This document shows, piece after piece, positions 1 through 8,117 of a stretch of 14,394 nucleotides of DNA. Position 1 is the stretch's first letter, and the number at the start of each line of letters is the position of its first letter. A program made the translations under genes and the position numbers. The notes under the pieces are model-generated. The model was not told the DNA's origin. It did not search any database and saw only the letters and a list, made by a program, of their open reading frames with translations. The DNA comes from Chloroflexota bacterium (GTDB lineage: Bacteria; Chloroflexota; Anaerolineae; UBA3071), in assembly GCA_014383605.1 (NCBI GenBank), contig JACNHM010000393.1:1-14394 (forward strand). The letters run 5' to 3'.

Positions 1-251
1 CGCTGATCTTCAGCGCGATAGGGGTGGTGCTGACCCGCGGCTTCGACGGAGCCGGGAACACCGTGCCGGCCATGTTCGTCAACCTGCTGACTCTGTGGGG
101 GATGGAAGTCCCCTTGTCCTACGGCCTGTCCCAATGGACGGGGCTGGGCATCACCGGGGCGTGGGTCGGGCGAGCCCTCGCCAACGCAGCCAACGGCTTG
201 CTCTTCGCCTTCTGGTTCCGGTTGGGGCGATGGAAAAGAAAAAAGGTGTGA
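1..251 (+). CDS. MATE-family efflux transporter, C-terminal fragment
   Basis: This is the 3' end of a gene that starts before the window. The frame is open from base 3 and ends at the TGA at 249–251, giving 82 residues. The visible protein reads TRGFDGAGNTVPAMFVNLLTLW, then a GLGITGAWVGRALANAANG helix, and ends in a short basic tail, GRWKRKKV. The R-G-x-G-x-T-x-P-x-x-x-N pattern and the two membrane helices after it match the last part of MATE (NorM/DinF-like) cation- or proton-coupled drug exporters of the inner membrane. The substrate cannot be told from this fragment. The gene converges on the minus-strand tex gene across 37 nt. The fragment is short, but the motif pattern is characteristic. 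Confidence 0.8.
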   Translation, partial: LIFSAIGVVLTRGFDGAGNTVPAMFVNLLTLWGMEVPLSYGLSQWTGLGITGAWVGRALANAANGLLFAFWFRLGRWKRKKV

Positions 252-282
252 CGTTTCACGTTTTCACGTTTCACGTTTCACG
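251..282. repeat. Tandem ACGTTTC heptamer repeat between convergent genes
   Basis: Four tandem units fill most of the gap between the MATE and tex stop codons: ACGTTTC (251–257), ACGTTTTC (258–265, one extra T), ACGTTTC (266–272) and ACGTTTC (273–279), then a partial ACG. The first unit begins on the last base of the MATE stop codon. The units are direct and have no unique spacers, so this is not CRISPR. The sequence is AT-richer than its surroundings. A terminator role for the two convergent transcripts is possible, but no strong hairpin plus U-tract is visible. Confidence 0.75.
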
Positions 283-288
283 CAGACT

Positions 289-2439
289 TCATTTCTTCAT
301 ACTCAGTCCGATCCGCCCCCGCTCAAGATCAATGCTGATGACCTTGACCTCCACCACGTCACCCACTGAGACCACCTCCAGGGGGTTTTTCACGTAGCGG
401 TCGGCCATCTTGGAGACGTGCACCAGGCCGTCCTGCTTGACCCCGATGTCCACGAAAGCGCCAAAATCCACCACGTTGCGCACCGTGCCCTTGAGCATCA
501 TCCCCTCCCGCAGGTCTTCCATCTTGAGAACATCGCTCCGCAGGATGGGCTTGGGCAGCTCGTCGCGGGGGTCGCGGCCGGGCTTGATGAGATTGTCGAA
601 GATGTCCGTCAGCGTGGGCAGGCCTACCTCCAAAACCTCGGCCAGTTCGGCCAGGTCGTTTTCCACCCGAAAGGTTCTGACCCTCTGAGCCAGGCCCGGC
701 TCATCCCCCCGCACGCCCATCAGAGTGAAGAGACCCTCCACCACGGGATACGACTCCGGGTGAATGAAGGTGTTATCCAGCGGGTTCCTGCCAGTGGATA
801 TCTTGAGGAAGCCCGCCGATTGCTCGAACCCCTTGTCCCCTACCCCCTTGACTTTCCTCAATTCTTGACGTGCTTTGAAGGGCCCATGCCCATCTCGATG
901 CCTGACAATGGCTTTGGCCACCCGCTTATTGATGCCCGACACGTACTGCAACAGGGCTGGCGAGGCGGTGTTGAGGTCAACCCCCACGTGGTTGACGGCC
1001 GACTCGACCACGGCATCCAGGGTTTCGGCCATTTTCTTCTGATCCACGTCGTGCTGGTAGAGGCCCACGCCGACGGAGCGGGGCTCGATCTTGACCAGCT
1101 CGGCCAGGGGGTCTTGCAGGCGGCGGGCGATGGAGACGGCGCCACGCATGGAGACGTCCATGTCGGGCAGCTCCTCCCTGGCCAGCGGGGAAGCGGAGTA
1201 GACCGATGCGCCGGCCTCGTTGACCATGACGTAGGCCCCTCGCCCGGCCTCGGCGATGACCTCGGCGGCCAGGGCCTCGGTCTCACGGGAGGCGGTGCCG
1301 TTGCCGATGGCGATGACGTCAACCTTCCCCCTGGTGACCAGCCTCACCAGAATCCCCTTGGCCTCGTCCCACTGCTTCTGCGGCGCGTGGGGATAGATGG
1401 TCGTGCCACCCAGAAACTTGCCCGTCTCGTCCACCAGGGCCACCTTGCAGCCGGTGCGGAAGCCCGGATCAATGCCCATCACTATCTTGCCCCGCAGCGG
1501 CGGCTGGAGCAGGAGGTTGCGCAGGTTGGCGGCGAAGACCTTGATGGCGTGGTCGTCGGCCTCGTCAGTGGAGACGCCTCTCAACCCCCGCTCGACGGAA
1601 GGGGCGATGAGCCGCTTGTAACCATCGGCGGCGGCCTCTCTCACCTGAGCGGTGAAGATGGAGCGCTTGTTCTTCAAATAGCGGCCTTCGACCTCGGCCA
1701 CGATCCTGTCCACCGGAGCTTCCACTTTGACCTTGAGCACGCCGTCCTTCTCACCTCGGTTGATGGCCAGCCGGCGGTGGGGTGGGATGGCCTTCAGCGG
1801 CTCGGCGTATTCGTAGTACATCTGATACTTGCCCTGGGGATCGAGGGAGGCGTCGGCCACGGCGCAGATCAACAAGCCCTTGTCAAAAGTACGCTCTCGC
1901 ACCGCTTTGCGCAGGTCGGCGTCTTCGGAGACGACCTCGGCCACGATGTCCCGCGCCCCGGCGTAGGCGTCCTTCACACTGGGCACCTCTTCGCTCAGGT
2001 AGTCCTGGGCGAATTGCTCCAGCGTCCCCTCGGTGACCTCCTGGGCCAGCAGGAGGTCGGCCAGCGGCTCCAGCCCCCGCTCTTTGGCGACGGTAGCCCG
2101 CGTGCGCCGCTTGGGCTTGTAGGGCAAGTAGAGGTCTTCCACCTCTTGCAGCACCAGGGCCGCCTGTATCTTGGCCTCTAGCTCCGGCGTCAGCTTGCCC
2201 TGCTCGGCGATGCTCTTCAGCACCGTCTCCTTGCGCTCCTCCAGGTGGCGCAGGTATTTCAGGCGGGCCTGGATAGCCCTGAGCTGCTCCTCGTCCAGCC
2301 CGCCGGTGACCTCCTTGCGGTAGCGGGCGATGAAGGGCATGGTGTTATCCTCGTCAAACAGTTGGACGGTACGGGCGATTTGATCGGCTTTGAGGCCCAG
2401 TTCGTGGGCGATGGTGGTGATGATCAGATGGTCGGTCAT
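289..2439 (-). CDS. tex: Tex family S1 RNA-binding transcription accessory protein
   Basis: The protein has 716 residues, close to the usual 720–780 for Tex. Domains in order: the N-terminal helical Tex region with the family motif TMPFIARYRKEVTGGLDE at about 33–50; a YqgF/RuvX-like nuclease fold beginning at GIDPGFRTGCK (about 322–332); helix-hairpin-helix repeats at about 488–550 (LNTASPALLQYVSGI, later VKGVGDKGFEQSAGFLK); and a C-terminal S1 domain at about 643–713 (GTVRNVVDFGAFVDIGVKQDGLVHVS). Tex proteins bind nucleic acids through S1 and HhH and act on transcription and ribosome-associated processes in the cytoplasm. I chose the ATG at 2439 because TAGGAG lies 5 nt upstream; a GTG seven codons earlier has no such site. 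It is the last gene of the minus-strand run, 50 nt after the nitroreductase gene. Confidence 0.95.
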   Translation of the reverse strand: MTDHLIITTIAHELGLKADQIARTVQLFDEDNTMPFIARYRKEVTGGLDEEQLRAIQARLKYLRHLEERKETVLKSIAEQGKLTPELEAKIQAALVLQEVEDLYLPYKPKRRTRATVAKERGLEPLADLLLAQEVTEGTLEQFAQDYLSEEVPSVKDAYAGARDIVAEVVSEDADLRKAVRERTFDKGLLICAVADASLDPQGKYQMYYEYAEPLKAIPPHRRLAINRGEKDGVLKVKVEAPVDRIVAEVEGRYLKNKRSIFTAQVREAAADGYKRLIAPSVERGLRGVSTDEADDHAIKVFAANLRNLLLQPPLRGKIVMGIDPGFRTGCKVALVDETGKFLGGTTIYPHAPQKQWDEAKGILVRLVTRGKVDVIAIGNGTASRETEALAAEVIAEAGRGAYVMVNEAGASVYSASPLAREELPDMDVSMRGAVSIARRLQDPLAELVKIEPRSVGVGLYQHDVDQKKMAETLDAVVESAVNHVGVDLNTASPALLQYVSGINKRVAKAIVRHRDGHGPFKARQELRKVKGVGDKGFEQSAGFLKISTGRNPLDNTFIHPESYPVVEGLFTLMGVRGDEPGLAQRVRTFRVENDLAELAEVLEVGLPTLTDIFDNLIKPGRDPRDELPKPILRSDVLKMEDLREGMMLKGTVRNVVDFGAFVDIGVKQDGLVHVSKMADRYVKNPLEVVSVGDVVEVKVISIDLERGRIGLSMKK

Positions 2440-2489
2440 GGTTTCTCCTAAGTTTACCACGTTTTGGCTGATTTGTCACGAGAGAGAAA

Positions 2490-3128
2490 TCAAACCCGAA
2501 ACGGCAGCCGAAACCGCCGCAATAGAATCCCCAGCGGCCCGGCTGGTATCTGCCCCGGCGTAGCATCCCCATCGTCCACCCGGTTGCCGTAGACGTCATA
2601 GTGCGCGATCTCCGACAATGGCTTGCGGGACGTCGGAGGTGGATCCTCGGCCGGAAACCCCACTGTCAGCAGCCCCACGATTTCCAGATGCTCAGGTATC
2701 TTGAGAATACCGGCAACCGCTTTCCGATCCAAGGCCCCGATCCAGCATGTCCCCAGCCCCAATGCTTTGGCCTGCAACATGATTTGGCTCCCTGCCAGCC
2801 CGACGTCTTCGTGGAGGAACTGTCGGTAAAACCGGTTCCGAACATTCCCACACAGGACGATGAGCAGTGGGGCCTCCTCTACCTGCGCCCATTTGATGAA
2901 GTAGAAGGCAGCGTGCTGGGCTACCTGCTGGCGAATCGCCTCATCGCGGACGACGATGAAGTCCCACGGCTGGCGGTTGCTGGCCGAAGGCGCCCAGCGG
3001 CCAGCTTCTAGCAGTTGCTCGACCATCTCGTCCGGCACCGGGTCTGACCGGTAGCGGCGGATGCTGCGTCGGCTTTTGAGCAGAGCCAGCAGCGATTCGG
3101 GGGAGGGAAGATTATCTGTTTGAGGCAT
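2490..3128 (-). CDS. Nitroreductase family flavoprotein
   Basis: The protein has 212 residues, typical for FMN-dependent nitroreductases. The N-terminal RRSIRRYRSDPVPDE (about 20–34) and WAPSASNRQPWDFIVV (about 45–60) are the classic FMN-phosphate and flavin-contact segments. A later ALGLGTCWIGALD stretch is the usual glycine-rich dimer and flavin loop. Members reduce nitro compounds, quinones, flavins or enones with NAD(P)H in the cytoplasm; the substrate here is unknown. The last 25 or so residues (proline-rich, ending RRFRLPFRV) look like a variable tail. The ATG at 3128 has AGGAG 7 nt upstream. The gene follows the DinB-like gene by 15 nt, so the two are almost certainly co-transcribed. 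Confidence 0.9.
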   Translation of the reverse strand: MPQTDNLPSPESLLALLKSRRSIRRYRSDPVPDEMVEQLLEAGRWAPSASNRQPWDFIVVRDEAIRQQVAQHAAFYFIKWAQVEEAPLLIVLCGNVRNRFYRQFLHEDVGLAGSQIMLQAKALGLGTCWIGALDRKAVAGILKIPEHLEIVGLLTVGFPAEDPPPTSRKPLSEIAHYDVYGNRVDDGDATPGQIPAGPLGILLRRFRLPFRV

Positions 3129-3143
3129 CCAAGCACTCCTTTC

Positions 3144-3593
3144 TCAAATGTCCGGTACTTCGACGCCAAGTAATCCCATCATCAGGAAAATCTCGCCCCG
3201 GTGATGGATCTCGTGATCGAGAACGTGCCAGAAGACCCAACGCAACGAGAATGTCTGTTCCCATGACTCCCGCGTCTCGTTCAGCCACTCCACATCATGC
3301 TCCTCCAGCAGCCTCTCGGTGACGGCATGTACCCGCTCCATCTCGTCCAGGATGCTCTTCACTGTGGGGCAGCGCTCCATCGGGTACTCAGGCCACGGCT
3401 CGTCCTTCTTCCCCAGTACCACCAGGTCTACCCAGCCGGCTTCAGCGTCAATGATATGACGGGCCACGTCGCCGATGGTGCGCAAGCCCTCTCCAGGGGT
3501 GAAATCGAGCTGCTCATCGGTCAAGCGACCCAGAGCTTCCACCAAGTCACGGCGGGCCAGGTTCCAGTAGGGATAAACGTCTTTGGCCCTCAT
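3144..3593 (-). CDS. DinB/YfiT-like four-helix metal-binding protein
   Basis: The protein has 149 residues, the normal size for the DinB_2/YfiT superfamily. H46 (in DVARHIIDAEAGW) together with H127 and H131 (in FWHVLDHEIHHRGEI) forms the expected metal-binding histidine triad. The family includes stress-induced proteins of unknown activity and some thiol-dependent transferases (bacillithiol or mycothiol users), so this is a fold-level call, not a specific function. The ATG at 3593 is preferred because GAGGAG (3601–3606) lies 7 nt upstream; an in-frame GTG at 3608 would fall on that ribosome site. It sits 15 nt after the amidinohydrolase stop and 15 nt before the nitroreductase, which indicates an operon. 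Confidence 0.85.
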   Translation of the reverse strand: MRAKDVYPYWNLARRDLVEALGRLTDEQLDFTPGEGLRTIGDVARHIIDAEAGWVDLVVLGKKDEPWPEYPMERCPTVKSILDEMERVHAVTERLLEEHDVEWLNETRESWEQTFSLRWVFWHVLDHEIHHRGEIFLMMGLLGVEVPDI

Positions 3594-3600
3594 GGGTACA

Positions 3601-3606
3601 CTCCTC
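3601..3606 (-). promoter_or_regulatory. Ribosome binding site that fixes the DinB-like start
   Basis: GAGGAG on the minus strand lies 7 nt before the ATG at 3593. It overlaps the alternative GTG at 3606–3608, which makes that longer start unlikely. Confidence 0.7.
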
Positions 3607-3608
3607 AC

Positions 3609-4559
3609 TTATCCCTCCATCTCCCGTTCCAGGATGCCGGTAGCGCAGCCGATGCCGCCGGCTGCTTTGTGAATCTCGTCCACCTCGACCACCTGACAGG
3701 TGATGCCGGCATCCTCGTAAAACGCCTGGGTGATGGGATTACCGGCCGCCATGAGGATTCGTCGGGGGCCCAGGGTCACAAAATTGAGCGCCATCCCTTG
3801 CACTGCTTCCCTCTCGTCCGGTATGAATAGAACGGTGTAGCCCCGGGCTCGCAACGCTTCCACGGCGGCATAAGGTATGTGCCGCGGCCAGGCGACGGCC
3901 AGGTCACGGTCGGCGAAGCGCAATGTTCCCATCAGGTGCATCGCCCCGTAGGGAAGCCCGACCTGGATCACCTCGACTCCCATCTCCCGCAGCAGGCCCG
4001 CCACCTGCTCTGCACCCTCTGCGTTGGTCCGCATCCCCGTCGCTACCAAAGCGGTCTGCGGATCAATCCAGAGCGCATCCGCCCCCTCGAAGGTTCCCCG
4101 CCCGCGCACGCTGCGCAGGATGGGCACCCCCAGGTCGGCCAGCCGCCGGGCGACGAATCGCTCCTCGCCGGCTCGCACAGTGGACGCCGGTCGCCCCACG
4201 ATGGACCCTTCGGGCGTCATGAACATCAGGTCGGCCACAAAGATCAGGTTGGGGGGCGGCGTATTGGCTGGCTCGACGTAGTGCACGGCGACGCCGGCAT
4301 CCCGATAAGCCTGGGCCAGGGCGTCGTGCTGCTGCTGCGCCCGGTCGGCGTCCAGCGGGGCGAGCATTTGAGCCGTATCCGGGTCTGTCAGCTCCTCCAT
4401 CTCTGGGCCAGGCCGGTGGAGCAGCACCGCCTTGAGGGGCGACCACTCCGTCGCCACGCCGCACGCCCCCCAGACCCCTCCGATCTCCTGCCGCAAGGAG
4501 GCCGTGCGCGGCGACCAGCCCTCTCCGCCATAGGCTGCTGCTTCAAGAATGTCTGTCAT
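3609..4559 (-). CDS. Amidinohydrolase of the arginine deiminase/DDAH superfamily
   Basis: The protein has 316 residues. It shows the guanidine-modifying (pentein) signature: an acidic substrate-binding segment NLIFVADLMFMTP (D110), FEGADAL with E158 and D161, the catalytic-histidine segment AMHLMGTLRF (H208), and the nucleophilic cysteine near the C-terminus in GGIGCATG (C305). All expected catalytic residues are present, so the enzyme should be active. Likely reactions are hydrolysis of arginine, methylarginine or a related guanidine to citrulline plus ammonia or an amine; the substrate cannot be settled from sequence. The length fits DDAH-like or short deiminase-like members rather than full-length ArcA (about 400). 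Two ATGs compete: the one at 4559 has AAAGGAG 8 nt upstream, while the one at 4565 is only 2 nt from it, so 4559 is chosen. Confidence 0.88.
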   Translation of the reverse strand: MTDILEAAAYGGEGWSPRTASLRQEIGGVWGACGVATEWSPLKAVLLHRPGPEMEELTDPDTAQMLAPLDADRAQQQHDALAQAYRDAGVAVHYVEPANTPPPNLIFVADLMFMTPEGSIVGRPASTVRAGEERFVARRLADLGVPILRSVRGRGTFEGADALWIDPQTALVATGMRTNAEGAEQVAGLLREMGVEVIQVGLPYGAMHLMGTLRFADRDLAVAWPRHIPYAAVEALRARGYTVLFIPDEREAVQGMALNFVTLGPRRILMAAGNPITQAFYEDAGITCQVVEVDEIHKAAGGIGCATGILEREMEG

Positions 4560-4567
4560 GCTCATGA

Positions 4568-4574
4568 CTCCTTT
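4568..4574 (-). promoter_or_regulatory. Ribosome binding site choosing the second ATG of the amidinohydrolase
   Basis: AAAGGAG on the minus strand lies 8 nt from the ATG at 4559 but 2 nt from the ATG at 4565. Spacing favours 4559. The site sits in the 26-nt gap after the zinc-ribbon TPR gene, so the amidinohydrolase is probably translated from the same long transcript. Confidence 0.65.
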
Positions 4575-4585
4575 GCCTCTGCTCG

Positions 4586-6781
4586 CTATCGCTGCCGTCG
4601 TTTACGACGACGCTTGCGCTTTTTCTTCTGTTGTGACTTGTCGCCACCGGAAGGTCGCTGTGGTTTGTCCCCGCCGCTGCGCTTCAGGGTCGTTGCATCT
4701 TCGCGCTCCCAGGGCGCGGCCCACGGGCTCGATTGCTTGCGCTTGAGCCGGGCCAAGCCGTCTATCGCGACTGATTCCAACTCACCCACATCACCCTTGA
4801 CAATCCGTCCCAGCCACCCCTTCTGCGACGAGAACTCCAACACTCGTTCGTACATCCCTTTGGCAGTCTTCCGATCGCCGAGGTCGTGGGCGCACATCGC
4901 CAGAGTGAGTGCAGCCTCGGCGTTTTCCGGGTTCAGATCGTAGGCCTGGCGGTACCGGTCCAGGGCCTCGCTGTACCGGTTCAGCGCACGGTACAGATTG
5001 CCCATCTTGAGGTAAAGTTTGGCATCTCTTGGTTTCTCGGCGATGCGCCGCCTGTACTCCTCCAGGGCCATCAGAGGATGCATGGGGCGGCCAAAGGCAT
5101 GCGACTGGAAGTAATGCACCCGTGGGTTGAGTTGCAGGCCAGCCGGCGGCTCACCCCCAGACAGCGCCTTCACCATCGTCGGAATTCCCCCTGGCCCAAG
5201 CAGCATCAGGCGGCCCTCAGGCGTCATCTCGTAGCGATCCACAGCGCCGCACTTGGAGCAGGTGATCTCGCTGTCCATGACATACGGATCGTAGGGGACA
5301 TCCTCTCCCTTGGCGTCCCGATCCAACGTGAGGGTGTCCACGAGGATGTGTTGGACGAAGTACTCTCGGACACGACCACATTCCTTGCAACGCAAGCGAA
5401 GGTACATGCCATCACTGCGGCGCTTGGGCTGGCGCACTGAACTTCGCCCCCATTCGTCATGCACCTCATCCAGGCCAACGATCTTCGTATCCACCCGATC
5501 CTCGTCGTAGGAGCGCTTGATGTCTGGATACAGCTCGCGCGCCTGCATATCGAGAGCGTCGCTGATCAGGAAACCAAGGAAGATTTCCTCTTCAGCCACC
5601 TGGTGAGCCTCAGGCCGGTTGAGCAGGTAGCGCATGAACTCTATTATCCGCTCCCGTTGCTCCGGCACACGGTTCGCCCGTTCGACCAGAGCGCCGCTGG
5701 CCCCGCTGCGGACGTACACGCTATAGTCTGTGTCAGCCGATAATGCCTCCAATTGGCTGGTCGTATAGCCGCCGATCTTGCCGCAGCGAGTGGAAAGTAG
5801 TTCGGTGTACCAGTCGCCATCGGCCTGGTCCAGCCATTGCGCCAGTTGATCCAGCTCTGCCTCCTTGCGCAAGGCACGGAGCAGGGCAATGGCATGGGCC
5901 GGGGCGTGGTGGGCGGGGTCGTCCGCTGGCCTCTGATGCAGTTGCGGGTCAAAGGCCATCCGGATCAGCTCCGGAACCAACACCTTGCCCTGTTCCAGAA
6001 TCTCGGCATAGACCGCATCATCGCCTGCCGACCCCAGGGATAGCAACTGTTTGATCGGCGGCAGGTAGGGGAGCGGCTCAACCTCGACGTAACGGGTCTG
6101 TCGAATGTGCAGCCGTGTGGTCATGCCTGTGCCGGGGAGGGCCAATGCGCCACGGAACCCCGCCAGCACGTTCGGGTCTACCTCGCTCATACGATCTTCG
6201 CTTCGGGCCTGTTCGTCCACCACTTCCTGGCGCTGGTGCGTCAATTGGTCCCTCAGTTTGTGTGGATCACTTCGCTTGATGATCTGCAACCCTTCGTCCA
6301 GAGCTTCAACTGCCAAATCATAGAGGCCAGCACGCGGGAGCTCAAATCCCAGAATATTGTACGTCCAGATGTCCCCCGGCTCAGTCTGGAGAACGCGAGT
6401 GAACATCGCCAGTGCGGTGTCAAGGTCGCCGGCTGCGAGATAGACCGCGCCAAGGTCGCGCCAGGTGCTCACTCGGTTCAAGCCATGTTCGTGCTGCTCC
6501 GAGTACGCGATCAGCGCATGGACCCAACGCAGTGCGGCCTCATTATCCTGCCTTCTATGGTAGTTGGCGAGATCCAGGCATAGCTCCGCATAATCAACCG
6601 CCTCGCTGTGTTCTGGCGAGCGCAGGATCAATTCGGCTATGACCATCGCCCGCCCCCAATCTTTCTGCCCGTGGAAGTGCTGAAGCACATCCAGAAGTTC
6701 ATAGTCGCCCCACAAACCCGGCCGAGTCGCCAGGATATCCTCACGACTCAACCCCTCAAAGTGCTTGACAATCTCCCTCAT
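4586..6781 (-). CDS. TPR protein with DUF1186-like region, zinc ribbon and basic tail
   Basis: The 731 residues form a composite protein. An N-terminal helical/TPR part spans about 20–170 (for example STWRDLGAVYLAAGDLDTALAMF). At about 240–445 lies a HEAT-like region resembling DUF1186, with YVRSGASGALV (356–366) and LYPDIKRSYDEDRVD (417–431) as family-like segments. A zinc ribbon follows, made by CKEC (C465, C468) and CSKC (C508, C511). A second TPR pair spans about 565–655 (LYLKMGNLYRALNRYSEALDRY). The tail has two SGGDK units and ends KKKRKRRRKRRQR. No enzyme motif was found; it looks like a scaffold that binds proteins and perhaps nucleic acid. The start at 6781 overlaps the upstream stop as ATGA and has AGGAGG 5 nt upstream, which implies translational coupling to the 105-residue gene. 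The specific role is unknown. Confidence 0.85.
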   Translation of the reverse strand: MREIVKHFEGLSREDILATRPGLWGDYELLDVLQHFHGQKDWGRAMVIAELILRSPEHSEAVDYAELCLDLANYHRRQDNEAALRWVHALIAYSEQHEHGLNRVSTWRDLGAVYLAAGDLDTALAMFTRVLQTEPGDIWTYNILGFELPRAGLYDLAVEALDEGLQIIKRSDPHKLRDQLTHQRQEVVDEQARSEDRMSEVDPNVLAGFRGALALPGTGMTTRLHIRQTRYVEVEPLPYLPPIKQLLSLGSAGDDAVYAEILEQGKVLVPELIRMAFDPQLHQRPADDPAHHAPAHAIALLRALRKEAELDQLAQWLDQADGDWYTELLSTRCGKIGGYTTSQLEALSADTDYSVYVRSGASGALVERANRVPEQRERIIEFMRYLLNRPEAHQVAEEEIFLGFLISDALDMQARELYPDIKRSYDEDRVDTKIVGLDEVHDEWGRSSVRQPKRRSDGMYLRLRCKECGRVREYFVQHILVDTLTLDRDAKGEDVPYDPYVMDSEITCSKCGAVDRYEMTPEGRLMLLGPGGIPTMVKALSGGEPPAGLQLNPRVHYFQSHAFGRPMHPLMALEEYRRRIAEKPRDAKLYLKMGNLYRALNRYSEALDRYRQAYDLNPENAEAALTLAMCAHDLGDRKTAKGMYERVLEFSSQKGWLGRIVKGDVGELESVAIDGLARLKRKQSSPWAAPWEREDATTLKRSGGDKPQRPSGGDKSQQKKKRKRRRKRRQR

Positions 6782-7095
6782 AATAACCTCCTCTTTGTTT
6801 TCCCACCCCCGCTACAATCTGAGTCGCCAACGATCTCTGCTTGCGCCTGATTGAATCCTCGCAACGGTGTCAGGTGCGCCAGCACCTTCATGTTGATCTC
6901 TTCGTCGGATAGGTCCGGAAAACGCCGACGGAACGTGCCCCGCAGGCCAGCCCGGACGAACTCCGCCGCTCGGATCATGGCCAGAGTGCGCTGGGCTGGC
7001 GTGAGTTTGGCCAGGAGCTGGAGTTGCTGCCAGTCAATAGGGTCGAAGTGCAACGCTTCGCTCGATGTGTCATCCGGCGATTCTGGCGGTCTCAT
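6778..7095 (-). CDS. Small hypothetical protein (105 aa) coupled to the TPR gene
   Basis: I do not recognise a named family. The middle is a helical segment, LAMIRAAEFVRAGLRGTFRRRFPDLSDEEI (about 38–67), then NMKVLAHLTPLRG. This 'helix, L-R-x-x-F-P-D-x-S-x-E-E-I' layout recurs in small uncharacterised proteins of Chloroflexota and Cyanobacteria, some beside nucleotidyltransferase or toxin-like genes, but that is recall, not a search. The tail is polar and basic (GGGKTKRRLL). No signal peptide or membrane segment is visible. The ATG at 7095 has GAGGAGG 7 nt upstream. Its stop overlaps the next start by 4 nt, and the toroid gene ends 15 nt upstream, so it belongs to the same operon and may be a partner of the TPR protein. 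Confidence 0.8.
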   Translation of the reverse strand: MRPPESPDDTSSEALHFDPIDWQQLQLLAKLTPAQRTLAMIRAAEFVRAGLRGTFRRRFPDLSDEEINMKVLAHLTPLRGFNQAQAEIVGDSDCSGGGKTKRRLL

Positions 7096-7110
7096 ATTCG
7101 TACCTCCTCG

Positions 7111-8115
7111 TCATAGAACATGTTTCAGGACTCGCAGCGCGCGCAGAGTGACCCATTTGCTGGGCTTGCTCTTCTCTTCGATATCGGCCCACATCTTGCC
7201 GCTGAGCGCGTTCTCCAGCTTCCAGCGGCCTTGTGCATCCTGCTTGCTGAGGATGAACTGTAGCGCACTGCTCAACCTAGGGCCGTCACCGTAGCCCAGT
7301 TCCGCCAGCACCGCCGTAGTCTCCAGAACGTCGCTCCAATAGGTCAGCGGGAAGCCGAGCTTGAGCCAGGTGGAGCTAACCCGCTGGGTGTAGGGGTAGT
7401 CGGCCACGGCCGGGTCGCGACTGAGCAGGAACTCGACGCCGACTTCGATGGCCCGCTGCACGGCCGGGGTGCGCTGCTCCGCTGGAACCGCGATCAGCGC
7501 TTTCATGGCCTTGTTTGCGCCCCAGCCGCAGGGCCGCCCTTCGTTGACGCTACAGGCAAAGCATGGCCCGCTGGTGCCCGACTTGAGGTAGCGGAACTCC
7601 CCTTCGCCGGTGATGGCACGGACCAACCAGTCCAGCGCCGCTTGTACACGCGGATCGTCGGCGTAGCCCAGGCGCTGCAGAACGTACAGCAGGTTGCCAT
7701 TCAAGCAGAGTACGGAGCCGCTGGGCACTGGCTTTTGGTAGACCGAGAAGGCGCCGTTGGCGGCGATAGCGTGGCTCAAGAGGTACTCGCAGCCCCGCCG
7801 CACTCGCTCGTCGGCAGGGTCGGCCCCTAACTCGGCCAGGAAGATGATCTGCCAGACGGTGCTCCGATACTTGGGCGAATAGCCGCCGCCGGGCTTGACC
7901 CAGTAGCCGTCGGGGTATTGGGCGTCCAGGATGGCCGGCGCCGGCCCTGTGGTCATAATGGCCGCCCTGGCCGCTTGGACTTCGGAATCATCTTCGGGCA
8001 TGTCCAACAGCTCCCACAGGGCAAAGTAGCGTACGCCAGGGTTGTCAGGGTCGGGTTCCAATAGCCACGGGAGCGGATCGCCATTCAGGTGTGATCGCCA
8101 ATGATTCGTGGGCAT
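7111..8115 (-). CDS. Alpha/alpha-toroid (squalene-cyclase-like fold) protein, copy A
   Basis: The 334 residues contain helical repeats with the prenyltransferase/squalene-cyclase pattern: DDPRVQAALDWLVRA, then near the end LSSALQFILSKQDAQGRWKLE. The DxDD and QW catalytic features of true terpene cyclases are absent, so cyclase activity is not supported. Cysteines C137 (VLCLNGNLL), C185, C188 and C196 (in CFACSVNEGRPCGWG) may form a metal site. It is a paralogue of the next gene upstream: both start with a DPLPWLLEP-like motif and end with a PSKWVTLRALRVL-like motif. Relatives in Chloroflexota are sometimes mislabelled NifH; there is no P-loop here. The ATG at 8115 (GAGGAGG 10 nt upstream) aligns best with the paralogue; a TTG at 8121 overlapping the upstream stop as TTGA is possible. 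Confidence 0.82.
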   Translation of the reverse strand: MPTNHWRSHLNGDPLPWLLEPDPDNPGVRYFALWELLDMPEDDSEVQAARAAIMTTGPAPAILDAQYPDGYWVKPGGGYSPKYRSTVWQIIFLAELGADPADERVRRGCEYLLSHAIAANGAFSVYQKPVPSGSVLCLNGNLLYVLQRLGYADDPRVQAALDWLVRAITGEGEFRYLKSGTSGPCFACSVNEGRPCGWGANKAMKALIAVPAEQRTPAVQRAIEVGVEFLLSRDPAVADYPYTQRVSSTWLKLGFPLTYWSDVLETTAVLAELGYGDGPRLSSALQFILSKQDAQGRWKLENALSGKMWADIEEKSKPSKWVTLRALRVLKHVL

Positions 8116-8117
8116 AG

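Noticed and set aside
251..282. CRISPR array
   Set aside because: The units are 7–8 bp and directly abutting, with no spacers and no cas genes nearby.
418..2181. A 587-codon open frame on the plus strand, antisense to tex
   Set aside because: It is the mirror of the tex gene in GC-rich DNA, with no family signature and no ribosome site; tex is complete and conserved in the opposite frame.
2451..2479. A GTGACA-17-TAAACT promoter with extended -10 just before tex, minus strand
   Set aside because: The match is good, but the -10 box lies about 12 nt from the ATG, so the transcript would begin inside or after the ribosome site; at most it would give a nearly leaderless message.
3879..4943. A 354-codon plus-strand open frame across the amidinohydrolase and TPR gene ends
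   Set aside because: It spans two real minus-strand genes and shows no motif; low-complexity Arg/His/Pro content marks it as an antisense artefact.
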